NCBI GenBank assembly: GCA_918026815.1
Contig: CAKJVC010000088.1
Span: 992,001 to 1,056,000, forward strand
Length of the DNA: 64,000 bases
Reading direction: 5' to 3'
From: Chalara sp. BL73
Taxonomy: Eukaryota > Ascomycota > Leotiomycetes > Helotiales
Part shown: positions 38,501 through 51,900 of the stretch, in pieces
How the letters are laid out: each line of letters starts with the position of its first letter
Numbering within the stretch: position 1 is the stretch's first letter
Translations under genes and position numbers: made by a program
The notes under the pieces: generated by a model
What the model was told of the DNA's origin: nothing
Databases searched by the model: none
Seen by the model: the letters and a program-made list of their open reading frames with translations, nothing else

Positions 38501-40457
38501 TAGGACTCATATTGCTTCAGCGCAGTTTAAGGCGTGGCGCGCATGATTCGCTCGCTATTCTCCACTTGTTCAATCTCTTCTTTGGACAACCAGTATATCA
38601 GGTTTGTTGAAGCAGCAAGCCGGTTTTGCTGCTTCCAGTTATTGGCGATAGAGGAGTCCATACTTGCGTTTCCAATAAGTGCCTTTAAATTTCGTCACTT
38701 GACAACTCTCCCACTGCCTCGCACCCATCATCGACCTCGAAGCCATGCTTCTCGATGATCTAAATAAAGCCAAAGTGACTTTCCTTGCTCTGATCACCCT
38801 AGTATCCATTTATGATTGCAATTCCGGTGTCTTCCCATATTCTCGAGGTTTCATACGTTCCAAGACCGTTCTTCATTGCCACTGAGAGTAACTTACTACA
38901 CGCAAACCAATCTAACGGACAATTTCCCTTGGAATGGCGGTGGGTTCCACTTCGGCCTGAAGCCAACCTCTAGAATCCGAGAATTTGTTTTCCTCCACCG
39001 GCGGAGAGCTTTTGCATGGCGTATAGCACCAATAAGCGGCAATGATTCAACTCGAGTGACGATAGTATCCACAGCAATGTTCGCACATATGGGGCAAGCC
39101 CCGGGGCCAACTCGAAACCAAAGGACGACTGTATTTGAGCGCTTCTTGGCGAGATTCGACAGAAGTATGAAATATGCAAGGGATGGGAACGCGACAACAG
39201 AATCCGCCAACGGAATACGCTTAATCCTATTGCTTAGAAGCGCTCACTTGGAGTTGTGAAGAACCCATGCCTTCTCACCGGACGTCGAGGCGACATTGGT
39301 GTAGGGTCTCGAGTGCTCGATAGTGATGACACGAGGGGTCATTGAACGCGGCAATACAACATCTTTTAAAACTTTGAACACGTGCAGGTTGCCAATTGTC
39401 AACGGGAGACCATCGCGCTCACCTTCCAGATTTTCGGTCAGAGTTCCGTAGCGAGTGTGGGAAATAAAGCGAATGTCTCGTCGCCATTACCTTCAGAGAA
39501 TGTATTAGGCTATTCTGTCAAAAGGCCAGCTGCGATTTCTGTGCTCATAGAAGTATGGCTGTGCTTTTTGGCGGCAACTTCCTTCTTATTCTAGTCGATA
39601 TTTATCAAACGTTGAAGTCGCAAACCGGTTCGAAGGCTGCGGGATTTGCAGAGCTGCAAAACTGCAAATAATTAGGAAGTGGAGGGTATCTGTGTGAAGG
39701 TCGCTGAATTTGGTAGGGGGGTTCAAAGCTCTACATTGAGGAGGATCGACTACCAAACCATCTAATTGAAAGAAGCCTTGGGCTCGCCTTATTGAAATCA
39801 TTCAATCTATTCCGCTCACTCTAAACTACCACAAGCTGGTAAGCAGCCTCGGAAAGCAAGATAAGAGCCAGCTTGTGAAGATGGTCGCTGTCTAATTTTG
39901 TGCTGCCGGGCCTGACGATACCAACATATTGGCAGTTGCTTCTTCCTACGACCTAATTTTATGGCGTTATATTCGATTCTTGCTGTCTAGACTATATAAT
40001 TATGTGTTCATAATCTCTTCGGTCTCGCCCACTGCATGAAATTATCCCAAAACATCCACATGGAAGCCGAGTCAGTAAACTCAAGTCCACCAAACTGGAC
40101 CAGTTCCCCTTCATAAACACTCAATGTCATTCACGGCTCCAAGCATATCTCACTATTACTACGTGGCTACTAATTTAAGTCTGGTGAATCTTTTTAAATG
40201 TTTTCTCGATAACATTGTGGCTATCTCTCGTAGGCGTCTGAAATGTGCCGTTATAATATACAAATAATCGCTATGATAGACCGCAAACTCTACGCTAACA
40301 TAGACCATGAGATTGCTCCGATCTAGTGCTGCACTCCATGAAAATGCTCTCTTTCCACAAACTCATTATCTCTGCGCCGAATTCCTTGAATACGCCGTAC
40401 TCCTGACCAAAGCGATTATCAGAAGCATGAAGAAACGTGCGAGGCGCCAAGAGACAC
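38501..40457. other. Gene-free region downstream of the DNMT5-like gene
   Basis: About 2 kb without a supported gene. A minus-strand frame near 38970-39197 contains a hydrophobic helix-rich stretch (YVRTLLWILSSLELNHCRLL) that faintly resembles PHO80-type cyclins, but neighbouring family blocks are absent, so at most it is a relic. Confidence 0.45.
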
Positions 40458-43400
40458 CTAGTCATCATCCTTCGGGAAATAGTAAGGAGCTGTAGGACTA
40501 GCGAAGTCGCTCTCAAGATCCATTGCAAGAAGCTGAAATTGCTCAGGCGCAAAGGCGGTTCCACGATCCATGATAACCTTTCTTCTGCGGTATTCAAGGA
40601 TGTCAACGTCAACGGTCTTTGCAGTGATAAAGTGATAAATCTGGACCTCAGCTACCTGGCCATACCGACGAGCACGACCGATGGCCTGTCGCATGGCAGC
40701 ATCATAGACGCGCTGGCTATATGAGCCTGTTGTATAGTACGGGGATACAAAGATAATGTGCCTCGCGATGGTGAGATTACTATTAGGCGTTAGCTTGGAC
40801 GCGGATGTGGCTTTCACTGGATTATTAGCTTACCTGCCCGCGGCTGATTCATCCCCAATGTTAAGTATGAGAACTTTGGAAGCCTTTCCTTTATACTTGG
40901 GTGCGCATTGCGTAACTCCTTGAGTCTGAAATGCATGGAGTGGTCCAGCAGAATCAGCATCACCCTTCAATGCGATAAAAGCAACGCCAGCTTTCCCCAT
41001 GGCCTCCTGGAGTTGTTTGTTGACCACTTCCTCCTGAGTAAACAAGAGAACATGTTCCGTTTCAGGAATATCCTTAATCAATCTGACAATATTATCGACC
41101 TTGGCCCCGTATGTATCTTCGCTGTCTTGCAAATGCAGCTGTGATGCGGAGATGCTCTGGAAGACCTCTGCAAACGCGTTACACCCCTCGATGGAACACG
41201 TCTTGTACAGATTCACGGGCTTCATGCATTGATTGCAAAATTTATGTCCGCATTTGATTAGAATAGTAAGATCGTATGGCAACTTCCTTCCTTCGCAATT
41301 ATCACACCGGTGCTGGTAGTTTTCACCATGCTCGCTGATGTTGTACACAGCTTCAGTAAAACGTATGTTGTCGAGATGGTCGATAAGATTTTCTTTAAGG
41401 CCAGATACGGTCGTGCAGTAGTCAATCAATAACTTTTGATGTTTTGTCATATGTTTGTGTGCCCCAGTCGCCTGTCCTTTTGGAAACCCGCCTCCTTTCC
41501 CATTCTTGTTCTGAGGAAAGTATACATCCACATCAGCGGCCAAGTTGAATTTTTCTGCTTCCGCGATCGCTCGTTGAAAAATTATATTAATGGCGTGGTC
41601 ATTATGCCTAAGGGATTTCTCCATCATCCACGTGGCAGGGTACCGTTGCTCTTTGGTGAGTGTTTTAACTTGATCTGGTCTAGGGTTCCAGTTCCGTTCC
41701 AGAAACAAAGCCATCCCAAGTTGTTCCACAATGTCCGCCACATATTTATCGTACGCTGTCTGGCGCTTTTGTAGGATTTGTGCAGCGGACTTTAGCTTGG
41801 ATGGATACGACTTCTTCTTCACCTTCCTCTTCTTGACTTTGCTCTTGTTCTGCTTAGAGTCCCTAGGTAAATTAGTAGCCTCCACATCATCCGCGTCAGT
41901 CTCTCCATCTGCTATTTGCCCAGCGTCTTCACTTGATATCTCTTCAACTTCTCCATCTGAATGTCGCTCGCCATCATCAACTGGTTGTACAGTCTCATCC
42001 TCAAGCTCGTAATCCATTTCCTCAAACTGTTCAGATTCAGGCTGAGGACAGCTTGCTTGTTGAAGGAGGTTTCGAATAAAGCTTGAAATTTTCACGTCTT
42101 CTGTGCCCCATTCAGCACTGAGCTCAGCTTGCCACTCGCTATACACGAGGCGCTGTGCAACAGGTAATTGGACAAGCCGAATATGCTCCTTTGACTCAAC
42201 TTGATGCTTCAATTCGCCCTGCTCACTGTTAGAGTTCTGCCCAGTAGGTGCTTGGAAAGACTTACTTTGCGAGCGAATTCATTCAAAAAGTTTTGTGCAC
42301 ATAAATGTCTCAGTTCAGTGATACCAGGTGAGTTGTGCTCAGTTGGGTAGAGGAATTTTTCGCGCGCTATAAGAATCAGCAAAACCTAAGATGCCCAGGC
42401 TAATTGAACTTACACGTCAATGTCTCATATTTCTTCTTATAGATTTCGACAGGCATCTCCTGAAAGTTGTCTGCGCCAAGATGAATGCCCATGAGTTGTG
42501 CAGCGAGCTTGACCTGATGAAAACCACCTAATGGTGGTGTGCCAGAAAGAAGTAACTTAGCACGAGAATTGTTGCTAATATAAACTAAAAGATGATAAAG
42601 CACTGTGCTTGTGTCAATGTAGTGGAATTCGTCGATGACGAATCGTGCGGGCGCAAACATCTCTAGAAGAGGCGCCAACATTTCCGTATAGTCTTTAACA
42701 TCACGAAGACCAAATCTAGATTGCTTCGAATTAGCGCTTGATATCTTCAGCTTAGTGTCGAATGATTGGAGTTCCTTGAGAGCTTTCTTTTTCTTCTGAT
42801 CCTGGTAGAACTGTCCTTTGAAGCGTTTTGATGGGATGACAGTTTTGTATCTACGCTTCAGCTCCTCATTATCCTTAACTTGATTTTCGATGTTACTCTC
42901 AACGTTGCCAGGATTTCGGACGAGCATATCGACATTATCTCTAATATTTGCACACGCAGCTTCATACCATGCCTCCCATGCACGATCCCCAGGAGAGGTC
43001 CCAATGTCAAGGGAACCGGAAAAGTCGCGAATAGCACTCTTGTAAACACCATCACAGAGCTTAGTGCTAACAATAATGAAGTCAGCATCAAGGTAGCTTC
43101 GCACAGTGGTAGTTTTAACATCTGAAGCCTTTGTGAGGATAAGGATAACAGGACTTTTGACAAATCTCTGAATCTCCTCTTTCCACTGTATCGTGAGCTG
43201 TGGTGGCACAAAAATCATCGTTGCTTTGATTCGAATGACTCCTTTGCTTGTAGAGTGCGCCCACTGATGGTCGGCAGCTTTCTGGTAAGCCCAAAGCCCA
43301 ATTGTAAGGATAGTCTTCCCAAATCCTACATCAAATGCAGCAAGACTGCCACGCACCAGGGTCTCGCGGCAAACCTTGGCCCAGATGGCTTGATGAAGTT

Positions 43401-46400
43401 GAGATAATTTCTCCTCAGTATATTCGTGTTCCACAAATACCTTTGAACTGTTCTCTTTGGATATCATGAATATCAGGGCGTTTTCTTGTTCCTCGAAAAA
43501 CTTGAAGTGCTCTACAAAGAGCTTACGGAACTCTTCGGACTCTAAGACTGCCTTGATATGACTTGAATCCTCGGGGCGAATGCCAACCCGAGCCCGCTCC
43601 GTCGAGCTCTGCTCAATCACTGGAATATTCAATTCTGGTAGATTGGGCTTAGCTTGACTATTATCTGTAACCAGCCGCCACCAGCTCTTGATAGGTCTAA
43701 CGTCATGCGTGTGTGGTAACAGACCTCTCGAGCGGTGAATCAAGGTGGAAGGATTTATCTTGATCTTGAACTTGACATGAATTCCGTTATCGATCCGAAG
43801 GAAAGCACTGATAGCAGCTGGTCGGGTTTTAAGAGCGAGCTCATATGTTCTGGCCTCCTCGGGATCCTCCTGAGGATATATTTTGGACTGTTGGTTCGGG
43901 GTTTTGGCACGAGGATTAGAGTTCCAGCGACATGCTGGCTCCTCTGGAAAACATCTTCTGCAATACTTAGTATTGTCGCAAACATGGGTCTCGTTCCAAG
44001 CTTCATTCAACAGGCCGTGGTTATCATTCTTCAAAGCTTTGTGTAATGCCCACCCAAAGTGGTTTTCTAAATGTGGAGCCGTGAACTGATTAATGGTAAT
44101 TGTCTTGTTGTGAGGGAGGAAAATGTCATCGACTGCATGAAGAAGGGATGTACTAGCCTCAAAGATTGACAGCGAACGCGAACAATCTTCTTTAAGCATC
44201 TCAAATGAAGCTGGAAGCTGACCATAGGTGATAAGCTGGGAATGCTCTGTACTAAGAGTAACGTCTAGGCCCTGGCGTCCCCAATAGCCATGCAGCTGGA
44301 TCTTTATCGCCTGCTCGTAAGAAACTTCATCATCGCCTTGAAAGATGGGCTGTCTCCATTTGGGTAACCGCGCAACAACATTTTGGCGAGGTACCCGAGC
44401 AAGTAACCGACTAGCATTAAGAGAGATAACAAACGGGAATTTTTCAGCTTGCCCCTCGCGATTCTCTTGATCAAGAAACAAGAACATTGTCGGAATTTCG
44501 GGATCTGTTGAATCCAGGACATGTAGTGAGTCGAATGCTTGGCCACAAGCTTGCGACAGGTGATAGAGACCTTGAATATCATACTCAAAGTATTCTTTCG
44601 CATCCTCGTTAACAAGGCGAAGCTGCACCTGCGTCGCGACTTTGTCCTCACGATGGTCTAGGAGCCCGACTTTGCTCTGATATGATGGAACCAATGATCC
44701 GTGACTGGTAGCTTTTGCGTCCACGTTACGGCATTTATGTACCCAGAAGTGCCAACGACCCTGCGTGATGTCATCTCCAGTTGGCCACATCTGCAATATC
44801 GGAAAATCGCGCAGTATTTTGGATTTTTCGCTATTCCAAGGCAACTTAGCGCCATCCGCTGACGTGCCACTAGCTTGTAAGAGCCATTGGATAGATGATG
44901 TAGTAATTATGCAGATGAGAACGGCTGGTTCTGATACGTAGCGGACCTCCCACCACGAGTTGACACGCTCAGCACCTTGGAAGTAGAGAGGGGCATTGAG
45001 CGCAGTCTTGACTTCACCTCTAATTTTATCCCATGTCGCTAGGTCAACGTAATCTTTCCCACATTTTTGGATATATTCTTCTAAAAGGTGATCAATCGTC
45101 GAGGTTGCATAAGACGAACTGAAAACCCATTTATGAGGGAGTGACTTCTCCATCAGCGCCTTGAATTCGTGTGCTGGTTTTCGGGGCCCAACTTTCACTA
45201 TCTTGTAATCATGTTTAGGGTGTCCTGCATGGGACTTGCAAGCGGTATGGCCGCAATTCTTGCAGATATTATAGTTGTTGCCAGGCTTAAGATCAGCGCA
45301 ATGGACACTGCAGAGTCGCACGCTCATTGCGCATTCCGCGACCGCTTTCTTAAAAGAAAGCTTCTCATAATTCATGGCATCGACAACTTTGAATTGCAAC
45401 CCAGCTTCTCGCTCAGTGAACTCTTCCTCTGACAAAGCTTCTTTGCGAGAGAAGTTCTCTGTTTCTTTTGCATGAATTGGAATCTCTTGTCCAGATGAAG
45501 ATAGTATAGGGCCAAAAGCAATAAGCGCCGCAAGTTCGCAAATACCAACCACTGTTGTGGTCATGGCATTTCCAGCGAAGTCTTGTAACTGCGCCTGTGT
45601 GAGCCCGTTTAGGTCCATCTTCTTGATAGGTAGTCCTTGCAGGATGAGTGATTCAAGGCCGTTGATCTTACGGCCCCGGAGTGTACTCCAGGGAATACCA
45701 CTTGGTGTGACACATCCAATGATTCCATCACCAGCCGCGTCTTTTTCACGAAAAACGTTTTGTGATAGTTGAAGCAACCTCCTAAGAACACATTAGCAGA
45801 AATAGAGAAGGAAGGAAGACTTGCTTACGCAAAGTACCGGTCATCCAGTCCTGGAAATGCTAGCTTCCGCAGATGAGCAGTATCAATTGAATCGAAGATA
45901 CGTTCTCCCATGCTTCGGGTCTTGGTGTGGAACCAATCGGGAAACTTAAACCCGCCGCGAGAATCCCAGTTACTTAACGGGCGTCCGTTTCCAAGCCGTT
46001 CACGAAGGCGATATGATTCGTGTTCTTTGCGGCATTTGTCCCAATTGATATCTTTTTTACCGGCATCAAATGAAGCCTCTGTGGAGCGGATTGATTCTAA
46101 GTTGATATCATCATCTGGAAGTAACCAACACTCTGCTGGTACGTTCGCAGGTCGCTTGAAGGTTATGGTGACAAGTTCTCTCCATCGGTTGAGCTTAATC
46201 TGGACATCCCTTTCAGAAGCTGCCCGCTTTTCCCAGACCACCGTAGGCAATACCTCCCATTCCTTCCACGGATACTTCTTTAGGTCCTCGCCATACATGT
46301 GGTTGTAGTAATGCTCCTTATCAATGCATACCATATATCCACGTTGCCGAGTCTGCGGGATGTAGTAGTCTTTTGTGTCCAGTGCGACATGGCAGGCTGC

Positions 46401-47677
46401 ATAGCCAATTTCACCCATGTGAGATGTGATGCTACTATATCCCTTCTTCATTTTGCTTGAATCTGTCCAAGGAGCACCTAGTACGTTCTCTAAGATGATT
46501 ATTTTTGGGCGGTATTTATTTGCATATGCTTTAATTGAGAAAAAGGTGTCACCTGATTCTCCAGCCTCAATCAGTGTGCGTTTGTTGTTGTTGAGGGGCG
46601 AAAAATCGACGCAAGAAAACCCAGCGACGAGCAAGTCGACTGAGTGTGGAATTTCTACTAGTGACCCGTATGCAGTTGTACTGTTCACATGTCAGGCAAA
46701 TTGATAAAGGGAAGCATAGATTGACCTACAAGCGATCCCTATCACGTATGAATTCTGTAATATCGCTGAGTATTACTGGAGGATGGAAGTTTCGCTCGAT
46801 ATATCGAGCCTTCCACTCCACAATCTCTGCGGAAAATAGATGATTGAAGTCAAAGATTTTATTATGGTTTCGGCCACAAACTTGTAAGTGTTAGTAAGGT
46901 TTTTCTCTTGGTACGCACGGAGAAGATACTTACACAATTGGACCATCTCGAGCGCAAGAACAGGGCTCTCAGTACCAGAGCACATTGTCCCAATTGTCAG
47001 GGCTCGTGAGCCTAGATGCTCCATCCACTCGCAGCCATCAGGAATGGTCATAAGCACTTTCATCATATTGCTGTAAATCTCTTCTTGACCAATGATTGGT
47101 GCACTGTTGTTGTCCAGGACAACTTTGTCTACAGCTGACATTAGCGGATTGTTTTAATGAAGCAGTTAGCTATCCTTACGTGCTCGGTTCTGAGACTCTT
47201 CATCGTCTGACGGCACCGCAGGCGGTGTGGCTCCATTGGACTTGGATGAACTTCCTTTTCCGTTCCTTGGTACGCGTAGTTTGGGGACTTTTCTAGGTCC
47301 TGTAGCATTCTGAGCTCCCTTTACCATAGATTTTCTTGGTTTCGCGGTCGCAGGAACTAAGTGCATTTAGCACGGGGTTGTAATAGGAACCCACTATCCT
47401 TACCTCCTTCATTAGAAGTCTCCTTAGATGTTAGATTGTGGGCAATTTTTGTCTTCTTTCGGACAGGTTCAGGTAGTTGCTCCTCGAACTCTTCAGCCAG
47501 ATGGACATCATTGTCCATGTTGTCACCCTGGACGTATTTTCCATCCTCAATCATTTGTCCATGATCCAATAGAACATTTCCTCCGTCAAATATCTCCATG
47601 GCCTCCTCGTAATTGACTTCACGCTTTTTGCGGGCAGGACGGGACCCCGACGAAGGCCCTCCGGTATGTGGTGCCAT
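40458..47677 (-). CDS. DNMT5: DNMT5-type DNA (cytosine-5) methyltransferase fused to RING/SNF2 ATPase
   Basis: Nine exons (47677-47404, 47356-47180, 47134-46934, 46880-46730, 46680-45829, 45781-42414, 42366-42266, 42218-40834, 40779-40458) and eight introns of 45-54 nt give one intact 2,276-residue protein. Residues 1-150 are disordered and charged. The C5-methyltransferase domain (about 195-640) has motif I GTMCSGTESP (199-208), a catalytic-loop motif GFSCVDFS with Cys291, ENV (332-334), QTRQRG (377-382) and GNAM (622-625). A Cys/His zinc cluster lies at 709-742. The SNF2 ATPase follows: Walker A DVGFGKT (1369-1375), DEFH box (1602-1605), an acidic stretch and KKRKVKKK basic signal (1771-1845), a RING finger (2013-2054) between the ATPase lobes, and motif VI QAIGRARR (2201-2208). 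In Cryptococcus, Dnmt5 is an ATP-dependent maintenance CpG methyltransferase; activity here is inferred. Confidence 0.92.
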
Positions 47678-48999
47678 GCAGGAACAACAGTAAACCTAGA
47701 AGCCTGGAAAGATTAGCACGCCTAAAATAGGGGACCAAATCAGGGGCTTGTGGTGAGTGAAGAAAAATACCAACCACCGCTGCCTTGCCAAATATGTGAC
47801 TCAAAACATAAAGAGATCAACCGCATGAAGAGGAAAGGTGTTCAGATGCAGGAGATGAAGCGAAATATCGTACAATTTAAAGGTAGAGATGCAAGTCTTC
47901 TCAAAAGGATCGAGACAAATATGTGGGGGATGTTGACGGAGATGAGGAGTCGATGAGGAATAGCCAGGTAGTTGGGTATGGCGGTCGCAAATAAACAAAC
48001 AGTGAAAAGTACGGCTGGAGCCCGACCACCAAATAGAGCAAATCTAACGATGTGGTTGAAATGCCAAATATAATGGCTAGAAACGACAACCAACAAGTCT
48101 CATAGAAGGAGAAGACACGGTCTCATTAGATGTTGGTATATGTAGATGAATATGGACCGTCGGGGCAATGGAGATGTGGTGGACAACTAATCAATGTCCG
48201 GCTCCAAATGTGTTATTCTTGTAGTCGCAACTACGATAGGAGCACTTACGACAGCTCGGCAGCTGAAGAGTTGGAAATATGGTAAAATTTAACTTACTCC
48301 TCGATATGAGGTTGTCCTTGACGATAGCTGGTGAGGAGAGTTGGCAAACAACGAAGATAGTGCCCTGTCTGGGAATATGGATGGCAAGAATGGAACGCGA
48401 GTAGAACGTAGAAGAAATCGATCAAATAAAAATAGCAAAGCTACTGTTCTTTCCTTGATGCGGTGTGGGTGGTATGTGGGCGGGTAGAATTTAAGTTGAG
48501 TCCTCGAGGCGCGACTGTATCTGTGCCACGAAGGGGACGGAAGACTTTCGCCCACCGAATCAAAATTTCGCGCCAACAGTAAGAGCCAGAGGCCACAGAC
48601 GCACAACCGATAACCTTTCCAGATACGTAATGCAAATGATGCTTTTCTCGACCTGTTACGCAGCAATGAACCAATAGGCCGTTCTATATATTAGCACCAA
48701 AGAATCAACACGAGCCCATGAAGTTGAAGTAACTTCGCAGATTTTCAACCTCAAATCACTTCTGGGGAAGCCAAGTCTAGCTATTTGATCCTGGAGGGGT
48801 TCCGAGCTCGTCAACGCCCAGAGCTATCTGGGAAATCGTATGTATTTGCAGCCTTCGCCTGCTGCGTATCGGCGACCTGCTAAAATACCAGATGCTATTC
48901 AAGGAACCAGACTTCCAACGTCTTATAAAAGCTCCCTGGCTCAAGAAATTCCATGATAGCCTGTTCGTGAGGATCGCCTATACGACTCGCCAGCGTTCT
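47678..48999. promoter_or_regulatory. Upstream region of the DNMT5-like gene
   Basis: About 1.3 kb upstream of the ATG, likely holding promoter and leader. Short frames (for example 47750-47956 plus) are not convincing. An inverted pair of TCGCGCC motifs lies at 48508-48574. Confidence 0.4.
48508..48574. promoter_or_regulatory. Inverted pair of E2F/MBF-like TCGCGCC motifs
   Basis: GGCGCGA (48508-48514) and TTTCGCGCC (48566-48574) carry the same core in opposite orientation. Such cores are bound by MBF/E2F-type cell-cycle factors. They lie 830-900 bp upstream of the methyltransferase ATG, so whether they serve this gene is open. Confidence 0.35.
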
Positions 49000-51900
49000 T
49001 AAGGCGGACTGGTAGAAGACGGGTTTGGAATTCCAGCTGGGACTTTAAAGCCTCAGCAAAGTGTCATTAGCAGTCTGCCACTGAGCCTACCTCACTTAAC
49101 CTGTGAGTGTGCTAGAGGTGGAGGGACAGCTAGACTGCCAGGTCATAAGAGAAACTTTCTTTCAGAAAACGTTTTCAAAGAAGACTCCCATCGGATACTC
49201 GCTCAACCAACACGACCTACATAATGGATATAGAGAGCAATTGCTTTTTAGGGCAGCTACATGGGCCTTCTTTTGTGTCGTCCTTTTTGGAACACTCACT
49301 TAACAACTTCGCCATCTTGCAACTGCAAGGAAGAATCCATAAAGATGGCCTGTGAAGTTCTCATGGAAGACACCCCTGACTACTTGGTCAAACCTTTAGT
49401 GTCAAAATCAGCCAGGCTCACAGGCAAGCATACAATCCATCAAATTCTACGACCACCATCTTCGTCTTTACAAAGCTAGACTTGCTAGTGCAGTAACGAA
49501 AGCTCTTTCATGGCTCCTTTTTCTCATTGTCAAAGCTGGTAGCAAAAGACCTATTCCACTAAGCTGAGAACACTAGTGTGAGAACTTACAGCTATGAGGT
49601 CTATGGAACTGCTACTATCCTGAGGATTCACAAAGGAAAATTACTAAAACATACCCGCTATAACTTACACCAAGCCGTGGACTCTATGCAATGGCGAAGG
49701 GACCCCATTTAAGTCTAAGCAGTTCAAGGGGACCAAAATGTTCTCTTCTCTATCCTGCATTTCTTCAATTGCTTGAACAGAACCATAAAAGTCTCGATTA
49801 TAAACAAGGCAAAATGAATATTAAGCAGGATTGTGCTGGCACCACCACGTAGCACATAAGATTAGAAGGCTTTTGAAGGGTATACCAAGCCGTCCTAGAC
49901 CAAAGCTCCGGGGTAAATAAGTATCATTTACGGACAAATTAGATCAATCTCCGCTTCACTCATATCATGACATAGAATGTCAGGCAATATACAGTGTTCT
50001 CCAGCGCATCTATGTGCTATAAGAAGCAAGTGCAACTGCAGACCTTGTTCAAATCTTTAACTTAACGCATAACCAAAAGGACGTTAAGCAAAAGCTGTGA
50101 CTGGAAGTTCTGGGGACAAAAAAACCAAATAAAGCATGCTTTACGGTCTTGTCACAAAAAGCTTTTCATAAAAGGTTTCAGGAGATGAGCTTTTATACAA
50201 GATACAACCAACAAACCATTTGATAGACATCAACAAATTATCAAACATTTATACGCTTTAGCTCGCACCCACAAAGGCTTGTTCAACTATCTTTAATGGC
50301 GACACAAGGCTATGTTTGCATAGAAATAGAGCACTTGCTTTACTTCTTGAAAAACGATAGTAAACATAATCACAGACGGAAGTACGACCAACTGCTCTCT
50401 AGTTCCAACATAGCATAACACAGGACACTGTACTCAAGTCTAGAACGGCTTAGTCATGAATCCCCGACTAGTGTCGATGCCTATGTCTGAGGGGACAACT
50501 TAGTTGCGCCTCTAGTTAGATCCAATCTATGCCATATCAAGGTCATTCGAGCTATGTTTCCTTTATTTAGATGGCAGAATTATGAGCACAGGTCAAGACC
50601 TTTGCACATCCCCGAAGGCGCACAATATACAAACGCTGAGAGGAGAGAAGATTTAACGAGAGGAAGACCTACCATAGCTCGTATGTTCTGCTTTGGGTGA
50701 TCCTTTCCTCCGAGTTTCATTCGTAGTTTTGACGATGCAGGTGGTTAGATCTGGGCCCGGTTGAAGTTTCTTAATCATCGAAATCCCGACACAGAGACTG
50801 AAATTTGTGAGGTGTTCAATCTGTGAGCGGCGGCATGGCTTCCTCCTCCTCGTTCTTAAGCAAGTAGTCATCAGAGGATCTAAGCATCCCTTTTAAGTGG
50901 AACAAAACATTTAGTCTTCATCTCAATGTCTGCTAATATCTTTCTCATAACAACCCGGAGATGCCCGACCTAAGATAATCGGAGCTGGGGTGCGCTTGTA
51001 TTTAGCAGCTTCTCTGACTGTGCTAATAAACGAGTTTTCGGAGAAGAGCTTTATGTCCTATCCTACAATCTTTTGAATGTGACAATTGACACACTTCAAT
51101 GTTGTCTAGCTGACCATTGATAGTTGGAAGCTCTTGCTCCAAATAGTTGCAAGTTCATTAATCAAAAGTATGAAGCAACGTCACACATACAAGGTCATGC
51201 CATAATTGCATCATCAGAGCCAGATGAAGCGCTGTCGAAGCAGCATCGAGGAAATGCGTGCTCAGATCGCTCCGTTGCTGTCCAGCTTTCCACCGGAGAA
51301 GGAAAGAGCAAGCTCCGCTTGATCTAATATTGCGCGTAAAAGATATGGCGCTGTGGAGGTAACGCAGCAGTTGTTGATCTTGGAAACTTTGGAAGATGCT
51401 CGAATCGTTGATGCTCGCTGCTGAGTTGAGAGGGAGTCTGCGAATGTTGTCGATGTTGACCTAGGGGAGCGGGTAGGTAGGTAATATGTAATGGAAAACT
51501 TCCTCGGTCTTTCATAGCTCTCTGAGATGAGAAAGATCTCTTGTCATGGCTCATTGTTCATTCAATGTCTCCAAAAAGAAGGCTTGCAAGAGAAGGGGGC
51601 GATGATCCTGTGGGGAACTAGCAATTGGTTTTGAGGGAGGAGCTGCATTACGGATGCAATCGAGAGAGTGTTTGGCAGAGATATATTCAGGTACCTAATA
51701 GATCTTCAAGGCCGTGTGAGTGTTCCGTGCAAGTTGGTGTCGCGTGCTCAGTGTTTAGGATCAAAAGCAAGAAACGGCAACAACTCTGAAGCTCGAGGCT
51801 GCCTCAAGACTACCAATTTACGACTCCACTTCTTAATCAGTTTGCTTTATCCAATCGACGGACTGTGGCGCAAAGAGCTAGGCTACCTCAGCCACATGCA

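Noticed and set aside
38896..39210. Possible cyclin-like (PHO80 type) coding stretch on the minus strand
   Set aside because: Only one helix-like block resembles the family, and the following conserved blocks are missing in every frame nearby.
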